Of a DNA stretch of 64,000 bases, positions 35,655 to 45,763 are shown in pieces. The DNA is from Chitinophaga rhizophila. GTDB taxonomy: Bacteria; Bacteroidota; Bacteroidia; Chitinophagales; Chitinophagaceae. The translations under genes were made by a program, and so were the position numbers. Location: assembly GCF_019492185.1 (NCBI RefSeq), contig NZ_JAICCF010000001.1, forward strand, positions 2,108,001 to 2,172,000, given 5' to 3'. Below the pieces are notes generated by a model. It was not told where the DNA came from. It saw only the letters and a program-made list of their open reading frames with translations, and did no database searches. Position 1 is the stretch's first letter. Each line of letters begins with the position of its first letter.

Positions 35655-35723
35655 TTACAGACCGCCCAGTAGTGAATTGAGCAACGCAATCAATGTTGCC
35701 AGTAATTGATTCAACAGATCCAT
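35655..35723 (-). CDS. Hydrophobic microprotein B (22 residues), paralogue of A
   Basis: A short reading frame coding MDLLNQLLATLIALLNSLLG then GL. It has an almost uncharged leucine-rich helix with a GGL end. The first nine residues equal those of microprotein A, and LLN recurs at the same place. A conserved leader lies upstream and a strong terminator downstream, so the unit is a free-standing small transcript of perhaps 250-300 bases. I do not recognise the family. The possible activities are those named for A; the evidence is conservation within the pair, not a function. Confidence 0.6.
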   Translation of the reverse strand: MDLLNQLLATLIALLNSLLGGL

Positions 35724-35747
35724 TACTTTAAGTTTTGGTGGTTCGTA

Positions 35748-35780
35748 CCTACTCTTTTCTTGGTTTTCGGTAATCCCAAA
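35748..35780 (-). promoter_or_regulatory. Conserved 5' leader block of microprotein unit B
   Basis: The minus strand reads TTTGGGATTACCGAAAACCA and then AGAAAAGAGTAGG, matching the unit A block. Further upstream both units share a second block near CTTGA[CA]AATGAA[TC]GAAA, which suggests a larger duplication including the promoter. Confidence 0.55.
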
Positions 35781-35924
35781 GGAGATGATCATCTGTCCTG
35801 CTGTAAAAATAGACTGCCCCACATACAACGCCTTATTCAGTTTCGTTCATTTTCAAGTAGTTAGATCATTCCGTTCAAGTCAAGGCCGGTACTAAAATGA
35901 ACAGCTACTGCGCCACAACCACCC

Positions 35925-35954
35925 ACAAAAAAGCCCTGGCAAATATGCCAGGGC
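35925..35954 (-). terminator. Terminator after the beta-barrel protein gene
   Basis: GCCCTGGCA and TGCCAGGGC form a perfect 9-bp stem around a 4-base loop, followed on the minus strand by TTTTTTG. It lies about 140 bases after the stop at 36097. Confidence 0.85.
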
Positions 35955-36096
35955 CTCAACATTTTAATAATGTCTGTGGAATTACAAACTGCGTAATACC
36001 TTTCTTAAGCGTCCAATCAGGGCAGTCTTACATCGCCGGCAATGTTCATTCATTACATAAAATGGACATACGCCGCCGCCGTTTAACTCATTTCCC

Positions 36097-36696
36097 TTAT
36101 TTATTCATCTCCTCACGCATAATAGCACGTGCTCTCGCCGTAGGCAGGAATATCTGGAAACCTAAACCAAAATTCAAATTGTGAGAGGTTGTAGAATTAC
36201 CTCCGCCAATAATCACATTGTACTTAACCAATGCATCTAATGCTACATTCGGTGTAATGAAATAAGACAAACCAGGTCCTACTCCTAACTCAATACCATT
36301 CGTAGATGCACCGTTGGCAGGATTGCTACCGCCAAAACCGGCATTCGCCTCACCAAAGAAACGTACTCTCTTAGAAAACTCCAGCTTACGCACATTCTCA
36401 TCTCTGAAATAGTAACGCGCTAACGCACCTACTCCATAGTTAACATTTGTACCATTACCGCCTGTAGTCTGTAATCCTAACCTGACATACGCACCTAATG
36501 CCAGATCATCCTGAACAAAATAAGCGAGCTTGGGGCTTAAATCAAAATGAAAAATAGTGCTCTCTTTCTGAAAATTAAATCCGAAGTCAGTAATCTCCGA
36601 ACCTACCATGAGGTTTCCTTTTTGCGTCTGCGCTGATACCGTGCTGCCGAAAAATAATGCTGTCAGCGCCAGGGTTAAGAGACGAATTGTTTTCAT
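36097..36696 (-). CDS. Outer-membrane beta-barrel protein
   Basis: A 199-residue protein with a signal peptide (about 1-22, ending STVSAQ) and a small beta-barrel of the OmpW/OprF-like or porin-family type. Alternating strands with aromatic belts are visible (FHFDLSPKLAYFVQDDLALGAYVRLG; FITPNVALDALVKYN), and it ends with a hydrophobic strand (LNFGLGFQIFLP) before a short charged tail. It should sit in the outer membrane. A substrate cannot be assigned. It lies between fusA and the microprotein units and has its own terminator. The upstream region (36697-37104) shows no convincing consensus promoter. Confidence 0.8.
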   Translation of the reverse strand: MKTIRLLTLALTALFFGSTVSAQTQKGNLMVGSEITDFGFNFQKESTIFHFDLSPKLAYFVQDDLALGAYVRLGLQTTGGNGTNVNYGVGALARYYFRDENVRKLEFSKRVRFFGEANAGFGGSNPANGASTNGIELGVGPGLSYFITPNVALDALVKYNVIIGGGNSTTSHNLNFGLGFQIFLPTARARAIMREEMNK

Positions 36697-37104
36697 GTTC
36701 TGTGAAGTTTAAATGTATGAAATACTTGCCATCAAAATATTTGTTGCCCATTGCAGGGAAGGAGCTTCTGTAAACATTACACAGTGACTTTTAATCAGTT
36801 AAGTGGGTTAACATTCGCATCCAAATTTGATGCCATCAAATGCATCAGCTCCTTAAAATATGCTGAAAATGAACAAAATATACACTCCCTCAGCTCCTCT
36901 CCGTGGCGTTAACGGGCGATATCGGGGCTAAACCACTACATATGAGGAACATCGGCATTCATTTAGCCTGCACGCAGACTCCACACTGCTGAAAAACAGG
37001 AAAACAACCACCCCGAATCACGAACGGTTAGCTACACTTAAACCAGTATCATAGCCCCCTCCGCACTGACAGCTTGCCATTACCGGCCCTGACTTCCGCA
37101 AATG
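36697..37104. other. Gene-free stretch between fusA terminator and the beta-barrel gene
   Basis: About 400 bases with no open frame of note. It must contain the promoter of the beta-barrel gene, but only imperfect boxes (TACATTTA on the minus strand near 36708) are seen. Confidence 0.4.
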
Positions 37105-37133
37105 AAAAAAGGGAATGCCAGACGGCATCCCCT
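37105..37133 (-). terminator. Terminator after fusA
   Basis: AAGGGGATGCC pairs with GGCATTCCCTT (one mismatch) around GTCT, followed on the minus strand by TTTTCATTT. It lies 30 bases after the fusA stop. Confidence 0.85.
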
Positions 37134-37161
37134 TTCCTCTATAAAATGATTCTGAAAATTA

Positions 37162-39309
37162 TCAGTCAGCGTTCACTTTACCCTTTGTTTTTGCAATTTC
37201 CTCTTCAGCGATGCTGTTAGGTGCAGCAGAGTAATGTGAGAACTCCATGATGGAAGTTGCACGACCTGATGACATTGAACGCAGCTGAGTTACGTAGCCG
37301 AACATTTCTTTCAGCGGAACTTTAGCTTTGATCACCTGTACACCATTTCTCATTTCCATACCTTCCAGCATACCACGACGACGGTTCAGGTCACCTGTTA
37401 CGTCACCCATGTACTGGTCAGGAGTCTGTACTTCAACTTTCATGATTGGCTCCAGCAGAACTGGTTTAGCCTTACGGCCAGCTTCACGGAAAGCAGATCT
37501 TGCACACAGCTCGAATGATACTGCGTCAGAGTCAACCTGGTGGAAGGAACCGTCAAACAGACGAACTTTCAGGTTGTCCAGCGGATAGCCAGCCAGAACA
37601 CCCTGGTTCATTGCAGACTCGAAACCTTTCTGTACAGGAGGTACGAACTCTTTTGGAATAGATCCACCAAAGATATCATTGATGAACTGGAATGTTTTAC
37701 CATCATTCTCTTTCAGCCATTCTGGATCAGCAGGACCGATCTCAACCTGGATGTCAGCGAATTTACCACGACCACCAGTCTGTTTCTTGTAAACCTCACG
37801 GTGAGTAACTACACCAGTGAATGCTTCTTTGAACGCAACCTGAGGTGCACCCTGGTTAACTTCTACCTTGAACTCGCGACGCATACGGTCAACGATGATT
37901 TCCAGGTGAAGCTCACCCATACCGCTCAATACGGTCTGGCCGGTTTCTTCGTCAGTTTTTGCTTTCAGGGTAGGATCTTCTTCTACCAGTTTAGCAATTG
38001 CAAGACCCATTTTATCCATATCAGCCTGAGTTTTTGGCTCGATAGCGATGTGGATTACCGGCTCTGGGAATGTCATAGACTCCAGAACAATCGGATGGTC
38101 TTCGTTACACAGGGTATCACCTGTTTTGATATCTTTAAAACCAACAGCAGCTCCGATATCACCAGCTTCGATGAAATCGATAGGGTTCTGCTTGTTAGCA
38201 TGCATCTGCATGATACGGCTGATACGCTCGTTTTTACCGGTACGGGTGTTCAGTACGTAAGAACCCGCATCCAGGTGACCAGAGTAAGCCCGGAAGAACG
38301 CCAGACGACCTACGAAAGGATCTGTCATGATTTTGAACGCCAGTGCAGAGAATGGTTCTTTTGCATCTGGTTTACGCTCAATCTCAGCGCCAGTGTCAGG
38401 ATTAGTACCTTTTACTGCTTCGATATCCAGTGGAGAAGGCAGGTAACGGCAAACCGCATCCAGCATCTTCTGAACACCTTTGTTCTTGAAGGAAGAACCA
38501 CACAGCATCGGGATAATCGCGATGTCGATAGTAGCCTTACGGATAGCTTCGTGGATCTCTGCTTCAGAAATTGAATTTGGATCTTCGAAGAATTTCTCCA
38601 ACAGAGTATCATCGTACTCAGCAACTGCTTCTACCAGTTTAGCTCTCCACTCTTCTGCCTCATCTTTCATGTCAGCAGGAATCTCGATCTCCTGGTAAGT
38701 AGCACCTTTACCCTCTTCATCCCAGATAATACCTTTCATGGTGATCAGGTCAACCACACCTTTGAAAGTATCTTCAGCACCGATAGGGAGCATCAGTGGA
38801 ACTGGATTTGCACCCAGCATCTCCTTCACCTGTTTAACCACGTTCAGGAAGTCAGCACCAGCACGGTCCATTTTGTTAACGAAACCAATACGTGGTACAC
38901 GGTAACGGTTAGCCTGACGCCAAACGGTCTCAGACTGAGGTTCTACACCAGATACAGCGCAGAATAATGCTACCAGACCATCCAGTACACGCAGTGAACG
39001 CTCTACCTCTACAGTAAAGTCCACGTGACCCGGAGTGTCAATGATGTTGAATTTGTACTCTTTAGTGTCTGGCTGAAGCTTTCCCTGCGTAGTCGGGAAT
39101 TTCCAGAAACAGGTAGTAGCAGCAGATGTGATGGTAATACCTCTCTCCTGCTCCTGTGCCATCCAGTCCATGGTGGCAGCACCTTCGTGCACCTCCCCTA
39201 TCTTGTGGGATTTACCTGTATAGTACAGGATACGCTCTGTGGTAGTGGTTTTACCCGCATCAATGTGCGCCGCAATACCAAAGTTTCTTTGAAATTTTAA
39301 GTCTGCCAT
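37162..39309 (-). CDS. fusA: Elongation factor G
   Basis: A 715-residue translational GTPase that drives translocation and, with RRF, ribosome recycling. The GTPase motifs are G1 AHIDAGKT (14-21), G2 with [11 protein letters not shown] (56-66), G3 DTPGH (91-95) and G4 NKMD (145-148). Domains II to V follow, with the [14 protein letters not shown] segment near the C terminus. Length is near 700, as usual. It has its own promoter and terminator and is separated from rpsL-rpsG by about 6.4 kb and from rpsJ by about 2.7 kb, so the classical str and S10 linkage is broken. Confidence 0.97.
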   Translation of the reverse strand: MADLKFQRNFGIAAHIDAGKTTTTERILYYTGKSHKIGEVHEGAATMDWMAQEQERGITITSAATTCFWKFPTTQGKLQPDTKEYKFNIIDTPGHVDFTVEVERSLRVLDGLVALFCAVSGVEPQSETVWRQANRYRVPRIGFVNKMDRAGADFLNVVKQVKEMLGANPVPLMLPIGAEDTFKGVVDLITMKGIIWDEEGKGATYQEIEIPADMKDEAEEWRAKLVEAVAEYDDTLLEKFFEDPNSISEAEIHEAIRKATIDIAIIPMLCGSSFKNKGVQKMLDAVCRYLPSPLDIEAVKGTNPDTGAEIERKPDAKEPFSALAFKIMTDPFVGRLAFFRAYSGHLDAGSYVLNTRTGKNERISRIMQMHANKQNPIDFIEAGDIGAAVGFKDIKTGDTLCNEDHPIVLESMTFPEPVIHIAIEPKTQADMDKMGLAIAKLVEEDPTLKAKTDEETGQTVLSGMGELHLEIIVDRMRREFKVEVNQGAPQVAFKEAFTGVVTHREVYKKQTGGRGKFADIQVEIGPADPEWLKENDGKTFQFINDIFGGSIPKEFVPPVQKGFESAMNQGVLAGYPLDNLKVRLFDGSFHQVDSDAVSFELCARSAFREAGRKAKPVLLEPIMKVEVQTPDQYMGDVTGDLNRRRGMLEGMEMRNGVQVIKAKVPLKEMFGYVTQLRSMSSGRATSIMEFSHYSAAPNSIAEEEIAKTKGKVNAD

Positions 39310-39348
39310 AATATTAAAATGACTGTATTACTAATGCAATTTGGGGGG

Positions 39349-39379
39349 CAAAGGTAAATGATTTTTACCAATAAATAAA
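39349..39379 (-). promoter_or_regulatory. Promoter of fusA
   Basis: On the minus strand TACCTTTG is preceded at 19 bases by TTTA, one base away from TTTG. It is followed by CCCCCCAAATT, nearly the same as after the rpsJ and rpsL boxes. It lies 40 bases before the start codon. Confidence 0.7.
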
Positions 39380-39597
39380 ACTGGCTGATTTACCAAATCA
39401 TTATTTAAGAATTGCTTTACAGAAAGGCATTTGCCCCGGCTGTTAACGGCGCAAAGTTACGCCAAATTTACCATCATTCCAGCACCCTTCCGGTCCCCTC
39501 AAACCAATTGTCCTTTCTCCCCTACCGTTTTTGCATATAATCCTGCCAGCCAGGAATTTGCCATTGCAATTATTTCTCCTTTAAAACATATTTGTAT

Positions 39598-39616
39598 ATG
39601 ATTTTGTTAAAATCAT
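39598..39616. repeat. Inverted repeat in the fusA-T9SS intergenic region
   Basis: ATGATTTT-GTT-AAAATCAT, 8-bp perfect arms with a 3-base loop, about 110 bases before the start of the T9SS gene. It could be an operator. The rest of the gap 39310-39722 shows only the fusA promoter. Confidence 0.4.
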
Positions 39617-39722
39617 GACCCAAAAAGTCCTGATCGCCCCATACGCTAGTTATATATCGTCGCCGTCCCGCAAAGTGCTGTATCGTCATTAGTCATTTAT
39701 TCACCCCCAAACATATCTTTTC

Positions 39723-40226
39723 ATGAAGATTATTTACAAACAGCTACTGCTGTTGTGTCTTACTGCCAGCGGCATTACCCAGGCCCGCGCGCAGCTGATA
39801 CTGAACAGGCAGGTCAACGCCAGTACAGGAGGTGGCGGCCCCGCCGGCGACTTCATCTTCCAGTACACCATCGGCGAGATCACCGTCAGCTCCCTCCAGA
39901 AATCAGCTATCATGCTTACCCAGGGATTCCATCAGCCGGAAGAAATTCCCCCTGCCATACCTGGCGCTGAAGTCGTCGTCAACCTAATCCTATATCCCAA
40001 CCCGGTATCCTCCGTACTCAAAATCCAGTTTGACATGCTCTCCAACAATGCTGTTGTATTCTTTATCGTCAACAGCAGCGGACAAGTCGTTCACCAGGAA
40101 AGCAGAACCTACGGCTCAGGAAAAGTGCTGATCACACTGCCGGTCACCAGATTCGCAGCCGGTATCTACACTGTCGTACTCAGAGCCGGTGGTCACGCGT
40201 ATGAAGAAAAACTGGTGATCCAATAA
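39723..40226 (+). CDS. T9SS type A sorting-domain protein
   Basis: A 167-residue exported protein with a signal peptide (about 1-23, ending RARAQ). The C-terminal half (from about residue 86, LYPNPVSSVLKIQF to the end EEKLVIQ) is a type IX secretion type A sorting domain, which directs the protein through the outer membrane and to the surface. The N-terminal part (INRQVNASTGGGGP, FQYTIGEITVSSL) is a short stretch common in Bacteroidota secreted proteins that carry only the sorting domain. It opens a four-gene block in which genes follow at 17, 33 and 30 bases. It is more GC-rich than the neighbours by eye. No catalytic motif is seen. Confidence 0.85.
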   Translation: MKIIYKQLLLLCLTASGITQARAQLILNRQVNASTGGGGPAGDFIFQYTIGEITVSSLQKSAIMLTQGFHQPEEIPPAIPGAEVVVNLILYPNPVSSVLKIQFDMLSNNAVVFFIVNSSGQVVHQESRTYGSGKVLITLPVTRFAAGIYTVVLRAGGHAYEEKLVIQ

Positions 40227-40243
40227 CCTCAAAACTACAGATC

Positions 40244-41416
40244 ATGAAAAAGAATTTTACACTATGGCTCTGCGCTATTGGTCTGCTTGCCCACCCCCCA
40301 CTCTCTGCTCAGGTGAAGGGCATTAAGGCCATCAATACCGGCGCGGCCTTCCTCCTCGTCAATCCCGACGCCCGTAGCAGCGGTACCGGAGACGCTATGA
40401 CAGGCCTGGAGGCAGATGCCAATTCCCTGTTTGGCAATGCTGCCAAAATAGTCTTTGCCGATAACTGGGGGGTCAGTGCCTCCTACGCTCCCTGGATGTG
40501 GGACCTGAACAATAATGATCAGCGTACCAATCTCGGCTACCTCGCTGGCTACAAAAACTTCAAAGACAATACAGAAGCTATCGGTGTCTCCATGCGCTAC
40601 TTCTCTAACGGAACCATCATCTTCCGGGATGATAACGGTACTGAACTGCAACGCTATAAACCAAGAGAATACGCTATAGACGCTACTTATGCGCGTAAAC
40701 TAGGCGCACGCTACTCCCTGGCCATCACCCTGCGGTACATCAGGAGCGACCTCGGACAAGGCAGCTTCAACGGCCTTCAGCAAAAGCCGGCCAGCGCCTT
40801 TGCAGGGGATATCGGTTTCTATTCCCAGAACTATGGTAAAAGCGATCCTGCCGGCAACCGCTACTCCTGGGGTATCGCATTCACTAACATCGGTACAAAA
40901 GTGAATTACACTGACGATAACGACCGTAAAGCCTTCCTGCCCGCCAACCTGCGCATCGGCGGCGGTTATACCTTCGTCAATACCGAAGAACATCAGTTTA
41001 CTGTATTGGCAGATGTGAATAAACTGCTCATTCCTACGCCCCCGATATACGCGGTAGATGGCAGCGGACAACCTACCGGTGAGATCATTGACGGTAAAGA
41101 TCCTAACCGCAGCATGACAGAATCACTGTTTACTTCCTTCTGGGACGCCCCCGGGGGGTTCCAGGAAGAAATCAGGGAGTTCACTGCAGCCGGCGGACTT
41201 GAATACGCCTACCAGCGGCAACTATTCATCCGCACCGGCTACTTTTACGAACATCCACAGAAAGGCTACCGGCAACATTTCTCTGCCGGTATCGGCACCC
41301 GCATTAAAGGCGTATCCCTTGATATGGCCTATATCATGCCTACCGCAAACAGTCTCTATCAAAGGAAAACACTGAAGTTTTCACTCGCTTACCATTTCGG
41401 TAACACCAGACCATAA
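40244..41416 (+). CDS. PorV/PorQ-like outer-membrane protein (T9SS channel partner type)
   Basis: A 390-residue protein with a signal peptide (about 1-22) and a predicted FadL-like beta-barrel. The start of the mature part, INTGAAFLLVNPDARSSGTGDA, is the conserved PorV/PorQ beginning, and the length is that of PorV of Porphyromonas (391 residues). In the known pathway PorV carries T9SS cargo to the sortase complex at the surface. This gene lies directly after a sorting-domain protein and before a small secreted protein and a collagen-like giant, so it may serve that cargo specifically. Whether it is the main PorV of the organism or a paralogue cannot be told from the window. Confidence 0.85.
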   Translation: MKKNFTLWLCAIGLLAHPPLSAQVKGIKAINTGAAFLLVNPDARSSGTGDAMTGLEADANSLFGNAAKIVFADNWGVSASYAPWMWDLNNNDQRTNLGYLAGYKNFKDNTEAIGVSMRYFSNGTIIFRDDNGTELQRYKPREYAIDATYARKLGARYSLAITLRYIRSDLGQGSFNGLQQKPASAFAGDIGFYSQNYGKSDPAGNRYSWGIAFTNIGTKVNYTDDNDRKAFLPANLRIGGGYTFVNTEEHQFTVLADVNKLLIPTPPIYAVDGSGQPTGEIIDGKDPNRSMTESLFTSFWDAPGGFQEEIREFTAAGGLEYAYQRQLFIRTGYFYEHPQKGYRQHFSAGIGTRIKGVSLDMAYIMPTANSLYQRKTLKFSLAYHFGNTRP

Positions 41417-41449
41417 CGCTATTCATCAATCACCCCTTAACTCCAACAT

Positions 41450-41941
41450 ATGAAGCCGTACGCTTTACTGATTACGCTATTTTTCTCCGGACTCAGTGCG
41501 ACCATCGCCCAGGAACGTACACGGGATAAACTATTCCCTCAGTTTAAGGAAGACTACGCAAAAATGCAGCAGAAAGAAGAGAAGCTGAAGACCACGCAAC
41601 GTAATACTGCTACCCGTTCAACCAAAGAACAGCTGTTTACCGACTATCGTCCGCAGAACATGACTACCCGTAGCAGCAATCTCCCAAAAACAAACAAACC
41701 TACTGGTAAAAATGCCTCAGACATCAGCAGTCAGGAAGCGCTGAAAGCACACAAAGCCAGACAGCCCCAGTTACCAGCTCAGGTCATTGTTCCCGACCAG
41801 GGCGGCGAGACTTCTGGTAATGCGCCGGTAAAATCTTCATCCCCTGTGATAAGCCCTGCTAAAAGCAACCAGGGTCAACCAGGTACTACTGCGCCTGCAA
41901 ATGGCGCTGTCAATAAATCTTTCCAGCGCAAGAAACAATAA
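41450..41941 (+). CDS. Small secreted protein of unknown function
   Basis: A 163-residue protein with a signal peptide (about 1-20, ending ATIAQ). The mature part is charged and low-complexity: a lysine/glutamate-rich helix around KMQQKEEKLKTTQRNTATRS, then a serine, proline and glutamine-rich tail. No known domain is visible. It stands between the PorV-like gene and the collagen-like gene, 33 bases after the former and 30 before the latter, so it very likely belongs to the same operon and may be a surface or linker component. No homology can be stated. Confidence 0.7.
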   Translation: MKPYALLITLFFSGLSATIAQERTRDKLFPQFKEDYAKMQQKEEKLKTTQRNTATRSTKEQLFTDYRPQNMTTRSSNLPKTNKPTGKNASDISSQEALKAHKARQPQLPAQVIVPDQGGETSGNAPVKSSSPVISPAKSNQGQPGTTAPANGAVNKSFQRKKQ

Positions 41942-41971
41942 CGCTCGTCACACCATACAAAACACGTAACC

Positions 41972-44900
41972 ATGAAGAAATTATATATCCTACTCATACT
42001 ACTCACTGCTGCCTGCGCAGGGGTCTACGCCCAGAACGGGCTGTCTGGCACAAACTATCAGGCTGTAGTCCGCAATACAAACGGCACTGTTGTCGCTAAC
42101 AGAGATATTACTGTGCGCATCTCTATCCTTGGTGGCTCTGCCGCCGGCGTGGTGCAATACGAAGAAACGCATGAAGTAAGAACCAGCGCGCTGGGACTTT
42201 TTAACCTGCAGATCGGTAAAGGAAATGCAACTACTGGTACTTTCGCCGCTGTTCCCTGGGCAAATGCCAATCAGTATGTAAAAGTTGAAGTCAATACTGG
42301 CAACGGCTATGTAACACTTGGCACCAATGAGTTACTAAGTGTTCCTTATGCCCTGTATGCTGCTAACGGCACACCTGGTCCTGCGGGTCCCCAAGGCCCT
42401 GCTGGTCCCGCCGGAGCGCAGGGACCACAAGGTACTGCCGGACCTGCCGGACCTACCGGTGCTCAGGGCCCTGCTGGACCAGCAGGCATTCCTGGTCCGC
42501 AGGGAGCTGCCGGACCGATAGGACCTGTTGGACCTGCCGGACCTAAAGGTGATGCTGGTGTACCCGGTGCAGCTGGCCCACAGGGTCCCGTTGGACCTGC
42601 AGGTGCTACCGGTGCTCAGGGTGATCCTGGACCCGCTGGACCTGCAGGCGTACCAGGACCAGTAGGACCCGTTGGACCTGCAGGTGCTACCGGTGCTCAA
42701 GGTGATCCTGGACCCGCTGGACCTGCTGGTGTACCAGGACCAATAGGACCCATAGGACCAGTCGGACCTGCAGGCGCTACTGGTGCTCAGGGTGATCCTG
42801 GACCTGCTGGCGTACCAGGACCAATAGGACCCATAGGACCAGTCGGACCTGCAGGCGCTACCGGTGCTCAGGGTGATCCTGGACCTGCTGGACCTGCTGG
42901 TGTTGCAGGACCAATAGGACCTATCGGACCTGCAGGACCTGTCGGACCTGTTGGACCTACCGGGCCAGTAGGACCTGCCGGACCAGCAGGAGACATTAAC
43001 GGTGTGGCTGCAGGTGGAGATCTGGGTGGTACTTATCCTAACCCGGATGTGGTAAGACTGCAGAATATTCCAGTTTCAAACACGGCACCCGTTGCAGGAC
43101 AGATATTAAGATATGATGGCGCTAACTGGGCCCCCGCAGCGGCCGGCGGCGGAGGATTCACCCTGCCATATGCAACAGTGGAAAACAATGCTGCTACCCT
43201 GTTTTCCATCACTAATGATGGTGATGGTACTTCCATCGAAGCAATCAATAACACCACAACATCCAGCATTGCAGCTATCAGAGGTATTGTAAACAGTACA
43301 GCGCCCGGCGGTTTCGCCAGTGCTGTACGCGGTATCAATAATGGTGCAGGTGGATTAGGTATTGGTGTATGGGGATCTCAGGCCGGCTCCGGATGGGGTG
43401 TATACGGCACTACCCCTAATGGCCTTGGCGTGTATGGCAACTCTACAGCCAATGGTTATGGTGTATTTGCTAACAGTAACAGCGGTACAGGTCTGAATGC
43501 CACATCTACCAACGGTGTTGCAGCCAATATCACCATCAACAACAATGCAAACAACAATAATGCACTGAATGTCTCTACAGTAGGTAACGGTGCTGTTGTA
43601 AACGTTAGCACAAGCGGTAATGGTACTGGTATTCTGAGTAGTGCCGGAGCAGGCTTCGGCGTTCATGGTATCACCTCCCAGCAGACTTCTGCCGGTATTG
43701 TGGGTGATAACAACGGTGCAGGTGAAGCTATCGTAGGCCGCACCACCTCAGATATTGCCGGTGCAGTAGTGGGCCGCAATGACGGTGGCGGATATGGCGT
43801 AAGAGGCTTCATTGCAACCAGTACAGCTAATACCGGGGTAGGCGTGTTAGGCCAGGTGGGGCTGAACAACAGTACTGGTATGGCGGGTAAATTTGAAAAC
43901 TTTAACCAGGACAATACTGAGGCTAATATCCTGCAGGTAACCAGCAACAGTAATGGTAACATCCCCGATAACACACTTGGTAATGCCTCCTCCTTCCTGT
44001 TGAATAATACCAATAGCGTTGGTGCTGCGGTAAGGGCAGAAGTCAATACCATCTTCGGAAATTTCGGTGCAGCCGGAATATTTGGAATTTCTTCCGGTAC
44101 CGGCGGTAGAGCAGGTTTGTTTTATGCATCTAACCCTGCAGGTAATGGCGCTTCCCTGATTGCTCTTACCGATGGTAATGGTAATGCGATCACTGCGAAT
44201 GCAGGTAAAGATGGTAATGGTGTGGAAACCAATATTGATGGCGCAGGTACTGCATTGTATGCCTGGGTACCTACTTTTAGCGAAGGCCGTGCTGGCCGGT
44301 TTGAGATCTTCAATGAAGACAACGAAAATCCTGTTATTACGGTAAAAACGGTGGGTAATGGAACAGCGGGTAACTTCCTGGTAGACAGAACAACTGGTAC
44401 ATCTCCGGCAGTAAAAGGCGAAGTCAATTCCATCTTTGCCAACTTTGGTACAGCAGGTATATTCGGGCAGTCTTCAGGTACTGGTGGTTATGCAGGTCTT
44501 TTTTATTCCTCTAACCCCGCGGGAAATGGTCCGGCCGTACTGGCACTGACAGAAGGCTCAGGTAACGGTATCACTGTCAACGCCGGTGGTTCAGGAGATG
44601 GTATAGAGGCCAGCTGCGACGGTACAGGTAATGCTGTTTATGGCTTTGTCCCCAACTTTGGCAGTGGTAAAGCGGCACGTTTCTCCAATTTCAACAATGC
44701 TAACAGCCAACCAGTTGTACAGATCACTACCACTGGTACCGGCAACACACTGCTGGTTAATCATGGCGGCGCTTCCGGTAGCGTAGCGGTATTCCAGAGC
44801 GGGGCTACTAACGTAGCGCGTATTAATAAGGCAGGCCGCGGCTTCTTTAACGGTGGTACTCAGAACAGTGGCGCTGACGTAGCAGAGGCTTTTGATGTAA

Positions 44901-45289
44901 CGGGTCATGTCAGCCAGTATGCACCTGGCGATGTACTGGTGATTGCAGCAGATGCTGACAGGACAGTAGAGTTATCTTCTCAACCTTATTCCACCCTGGT
45001 GGCTGGTGTATATGCCACCAAACCGGGTGTATTACTGACAGAGGAAGATATTGACAATGATCTGGCTGACAAGGTACCAATGGGTGTGATTGGCGTTATT
45101 CCTACCAAGGTATGTGGAGAAGGTGGTGCAATCCGCAGAGGCGACCTGCTGGTTACCTCCAGCAAAGCTGGTCATGCGATGAAAGCCGATCTTGATAAAG
45201 TGAAGCCTGGCCAGGTGATTGGTAAGGCATTGGAGACGTTTGATGGTAATGGCAATGGTATGATCAGGGTACTGGTAAATGTAAGATAA
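41972..45289 (+). CDS. Collagen-like surface protein with 70 uninterrupted Gly-X-Y triplets
   Basis: An 1105-residue protein: signal peptide (1-20), an N-terminal domain of about 110 residues ([25 protein letters not shown]) that is common in Bacteroidota secreted repeat proteins, then Gly-X-Y triplets from 133 to 342 without a break, rich in GPAGPAG and a 27-30 residue unit around [13 protein letters not shown]. Next comes a long region of Asn/Gly-rich beta repeats, with two related copies of about 120 residues in which [14 protein letters not shown] is followed by GAAGIFG/GTAGIFG. The last 140 residues, from [13 protein letters not shown] to NVR, look like the autoprocessing or trimerisation end found in tail-fibre-like proteins. 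It is probably a long trimeric surface fibre. Confidence 0.88.
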   Translation: MKKLYILLILLTAACAGVYAQNGLSGTNYQAVVRNTNGTVVANRDITVRISILGGSAAGVVQYEETHEVRTSALGLFNLQIGKGNATTGTFAAVPWANANQYVKVEVNTGNGYVTLGTNELLSVPYALYAANGTPGPAGPQGPAGPAGAQGPQGTAGPAGPTGAQGPAGPAGIPGPQGAAGPIGPVGPAGPKGDAGVPGAAGPQGPVGPAGATGAQGDPGPAGPAGVPGPVGPVGPAGATGAQGDPGPAGPAGVPGPIGPIGPVGPAGATGAQGDPGPAGVPGPIGPIGPVGPAGATGAQGDPGPAGPAGVAGPIGPIGPAGPVGPVGPTGPVGPAGPAGDINGVAAGGDLGGTYPNPDVVRLQNIPVSNTAPVAGQILRYDGANWAPAAAGGGGFTLPYATVENNAATLFSITNDGDGTSIEAINNTTTSSIAAIRGIVNSTAPGGFASAVRGINNGAGGLGIGVWGSQAGSGWGVYGTTPNGLGVYGNSTANGYGVFANSNSGTGLNATSTNGVAANITINNNANNNNALNVSTVGNGAVVNVSTSGNGTGILSSAGAGFGVHGITSQQTSAGIVGDNNGAGEAIVGRTTSDIAGAVVGRNDGGGYGVRGFIATSTANTGVGVLGQVGLNNSTGMAGKFENFNQDNTEANILQVTSNSNGNIPDNTLGNASSFLLNNTNSVGAAVRAEVNTIFGNFGAAGIFGISSGTGGRAGLFYASNPAGNGASLIALTDGNGNAITANAGKDGNGVETNIDGAGTALYAWVPTFSEGRAGRFEIFNEDNENPVITVKTVGNGTAGNFLVDRTTGTSPAVKGEVNSIFANFGTAGIFGQSSGTGGYAGLFYSSNPAGNGPAVLALTEGSGNGITVNAGGSGDGIEASCDGTGNAVYGFVPNFGSGKAARFSNFNNANSQPVVQITTTGTGNTLLVNHGGASGSVAVFQSGATNVARINKAGRGFFNGGTQNSGADVAEAFDVTGHVSQYAPGDVLVIAADADRTVELSSQPYSTLVAGVYATKPGVLLTEEDIDNDLADKVPMGVIGVIPTKVCGEGGAIRRGDLLVTSSKAGHAMKADLDKVKPGQVIGKALETFDGNGNGMIRVLVNVR
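42368..42997 (+). repeat. Tandem repeat coding the collagen-like stretch
   Basis: 630 bases code 70 Gly-X-Y triplets. A longer unit of about 80-90 bases (coding [13 protein letters not shown] plus neighbouring triplets) recurs four times with high nucleotide identity, the sign of recent unequal crossing-over. Confidence 0.85.
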
Positions 45290-45310
45290 CAGGGGGTACT
45301 TGTATATGTG

Positions 45311-45348
45311 AACGGTCGGGCGACGAAGGGTTGTCTGGCCGTTTTTTT
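45311..45348 (+). terminator. Terminator after the collagen-like cassette
   Basis: AACGGTC and CGAC pair with GTTG and GGCCGTT around GAAGG, followed by seven T residues. The remaining bases to 45720 show no gene that can be supported. Confidence 0.8.
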
Positions 45349-45719
45349 ATGCCTATGAAAACAGCGAACCTTTAAAGTATGGGAGATATCTATTTCGTTT
45401 TTTGTTCAGGGAACATCATTACGCCTGAGATATCAGCGACAGTTGACAGTAAGGTAAGTGGGTAGTTACAGAAATGGGAAAGCAGATCACCTGTGCGGGC
45501 AACCTGTCAGGCAGCGGGCGTACCTTTCCTGTTTCGCCGGAAGCATCTCCTGGCGATGGACTGTATTGTTAAATTGAATGGAGAACAGTTGCGTGGTGAG
45601 GGCGAACTGTTGGCGCACTGATGTGAATAGACCTGGTTTGACGGGGATAGCATCGTACAGGGTTTACATCATTGCTGTAATGCTGTGGAAAACGGGAGGC
45701 ATATCAACCATCCGGGCAC

Positions 45720-45763
45720 AAAAAAAGAGAACATCCCCCGGTATAGCCCGGAGGATGTTTCTC
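45720..45763 (-). terminator. Terminator after rpsG
   Basis: GAGAAACATCCTCCGG pairs with CCGGGGGATGTTCTC around a short loop, followed on the minus strand by seven T residues. Confidence 0.85.

Noticed and set aside
37540..38574. A 344-residue plus-strand frame opposite fusA
   Set aside because: Antisense shadow of a highly conserved gene with biased codons; the amino acid composition is not protein-like.
45481..45580. A 32-codon frame starting ATGGGAAAG in the rpsG downstream gap
   Set aside because: No paralogue, no leader or terminator of its own.
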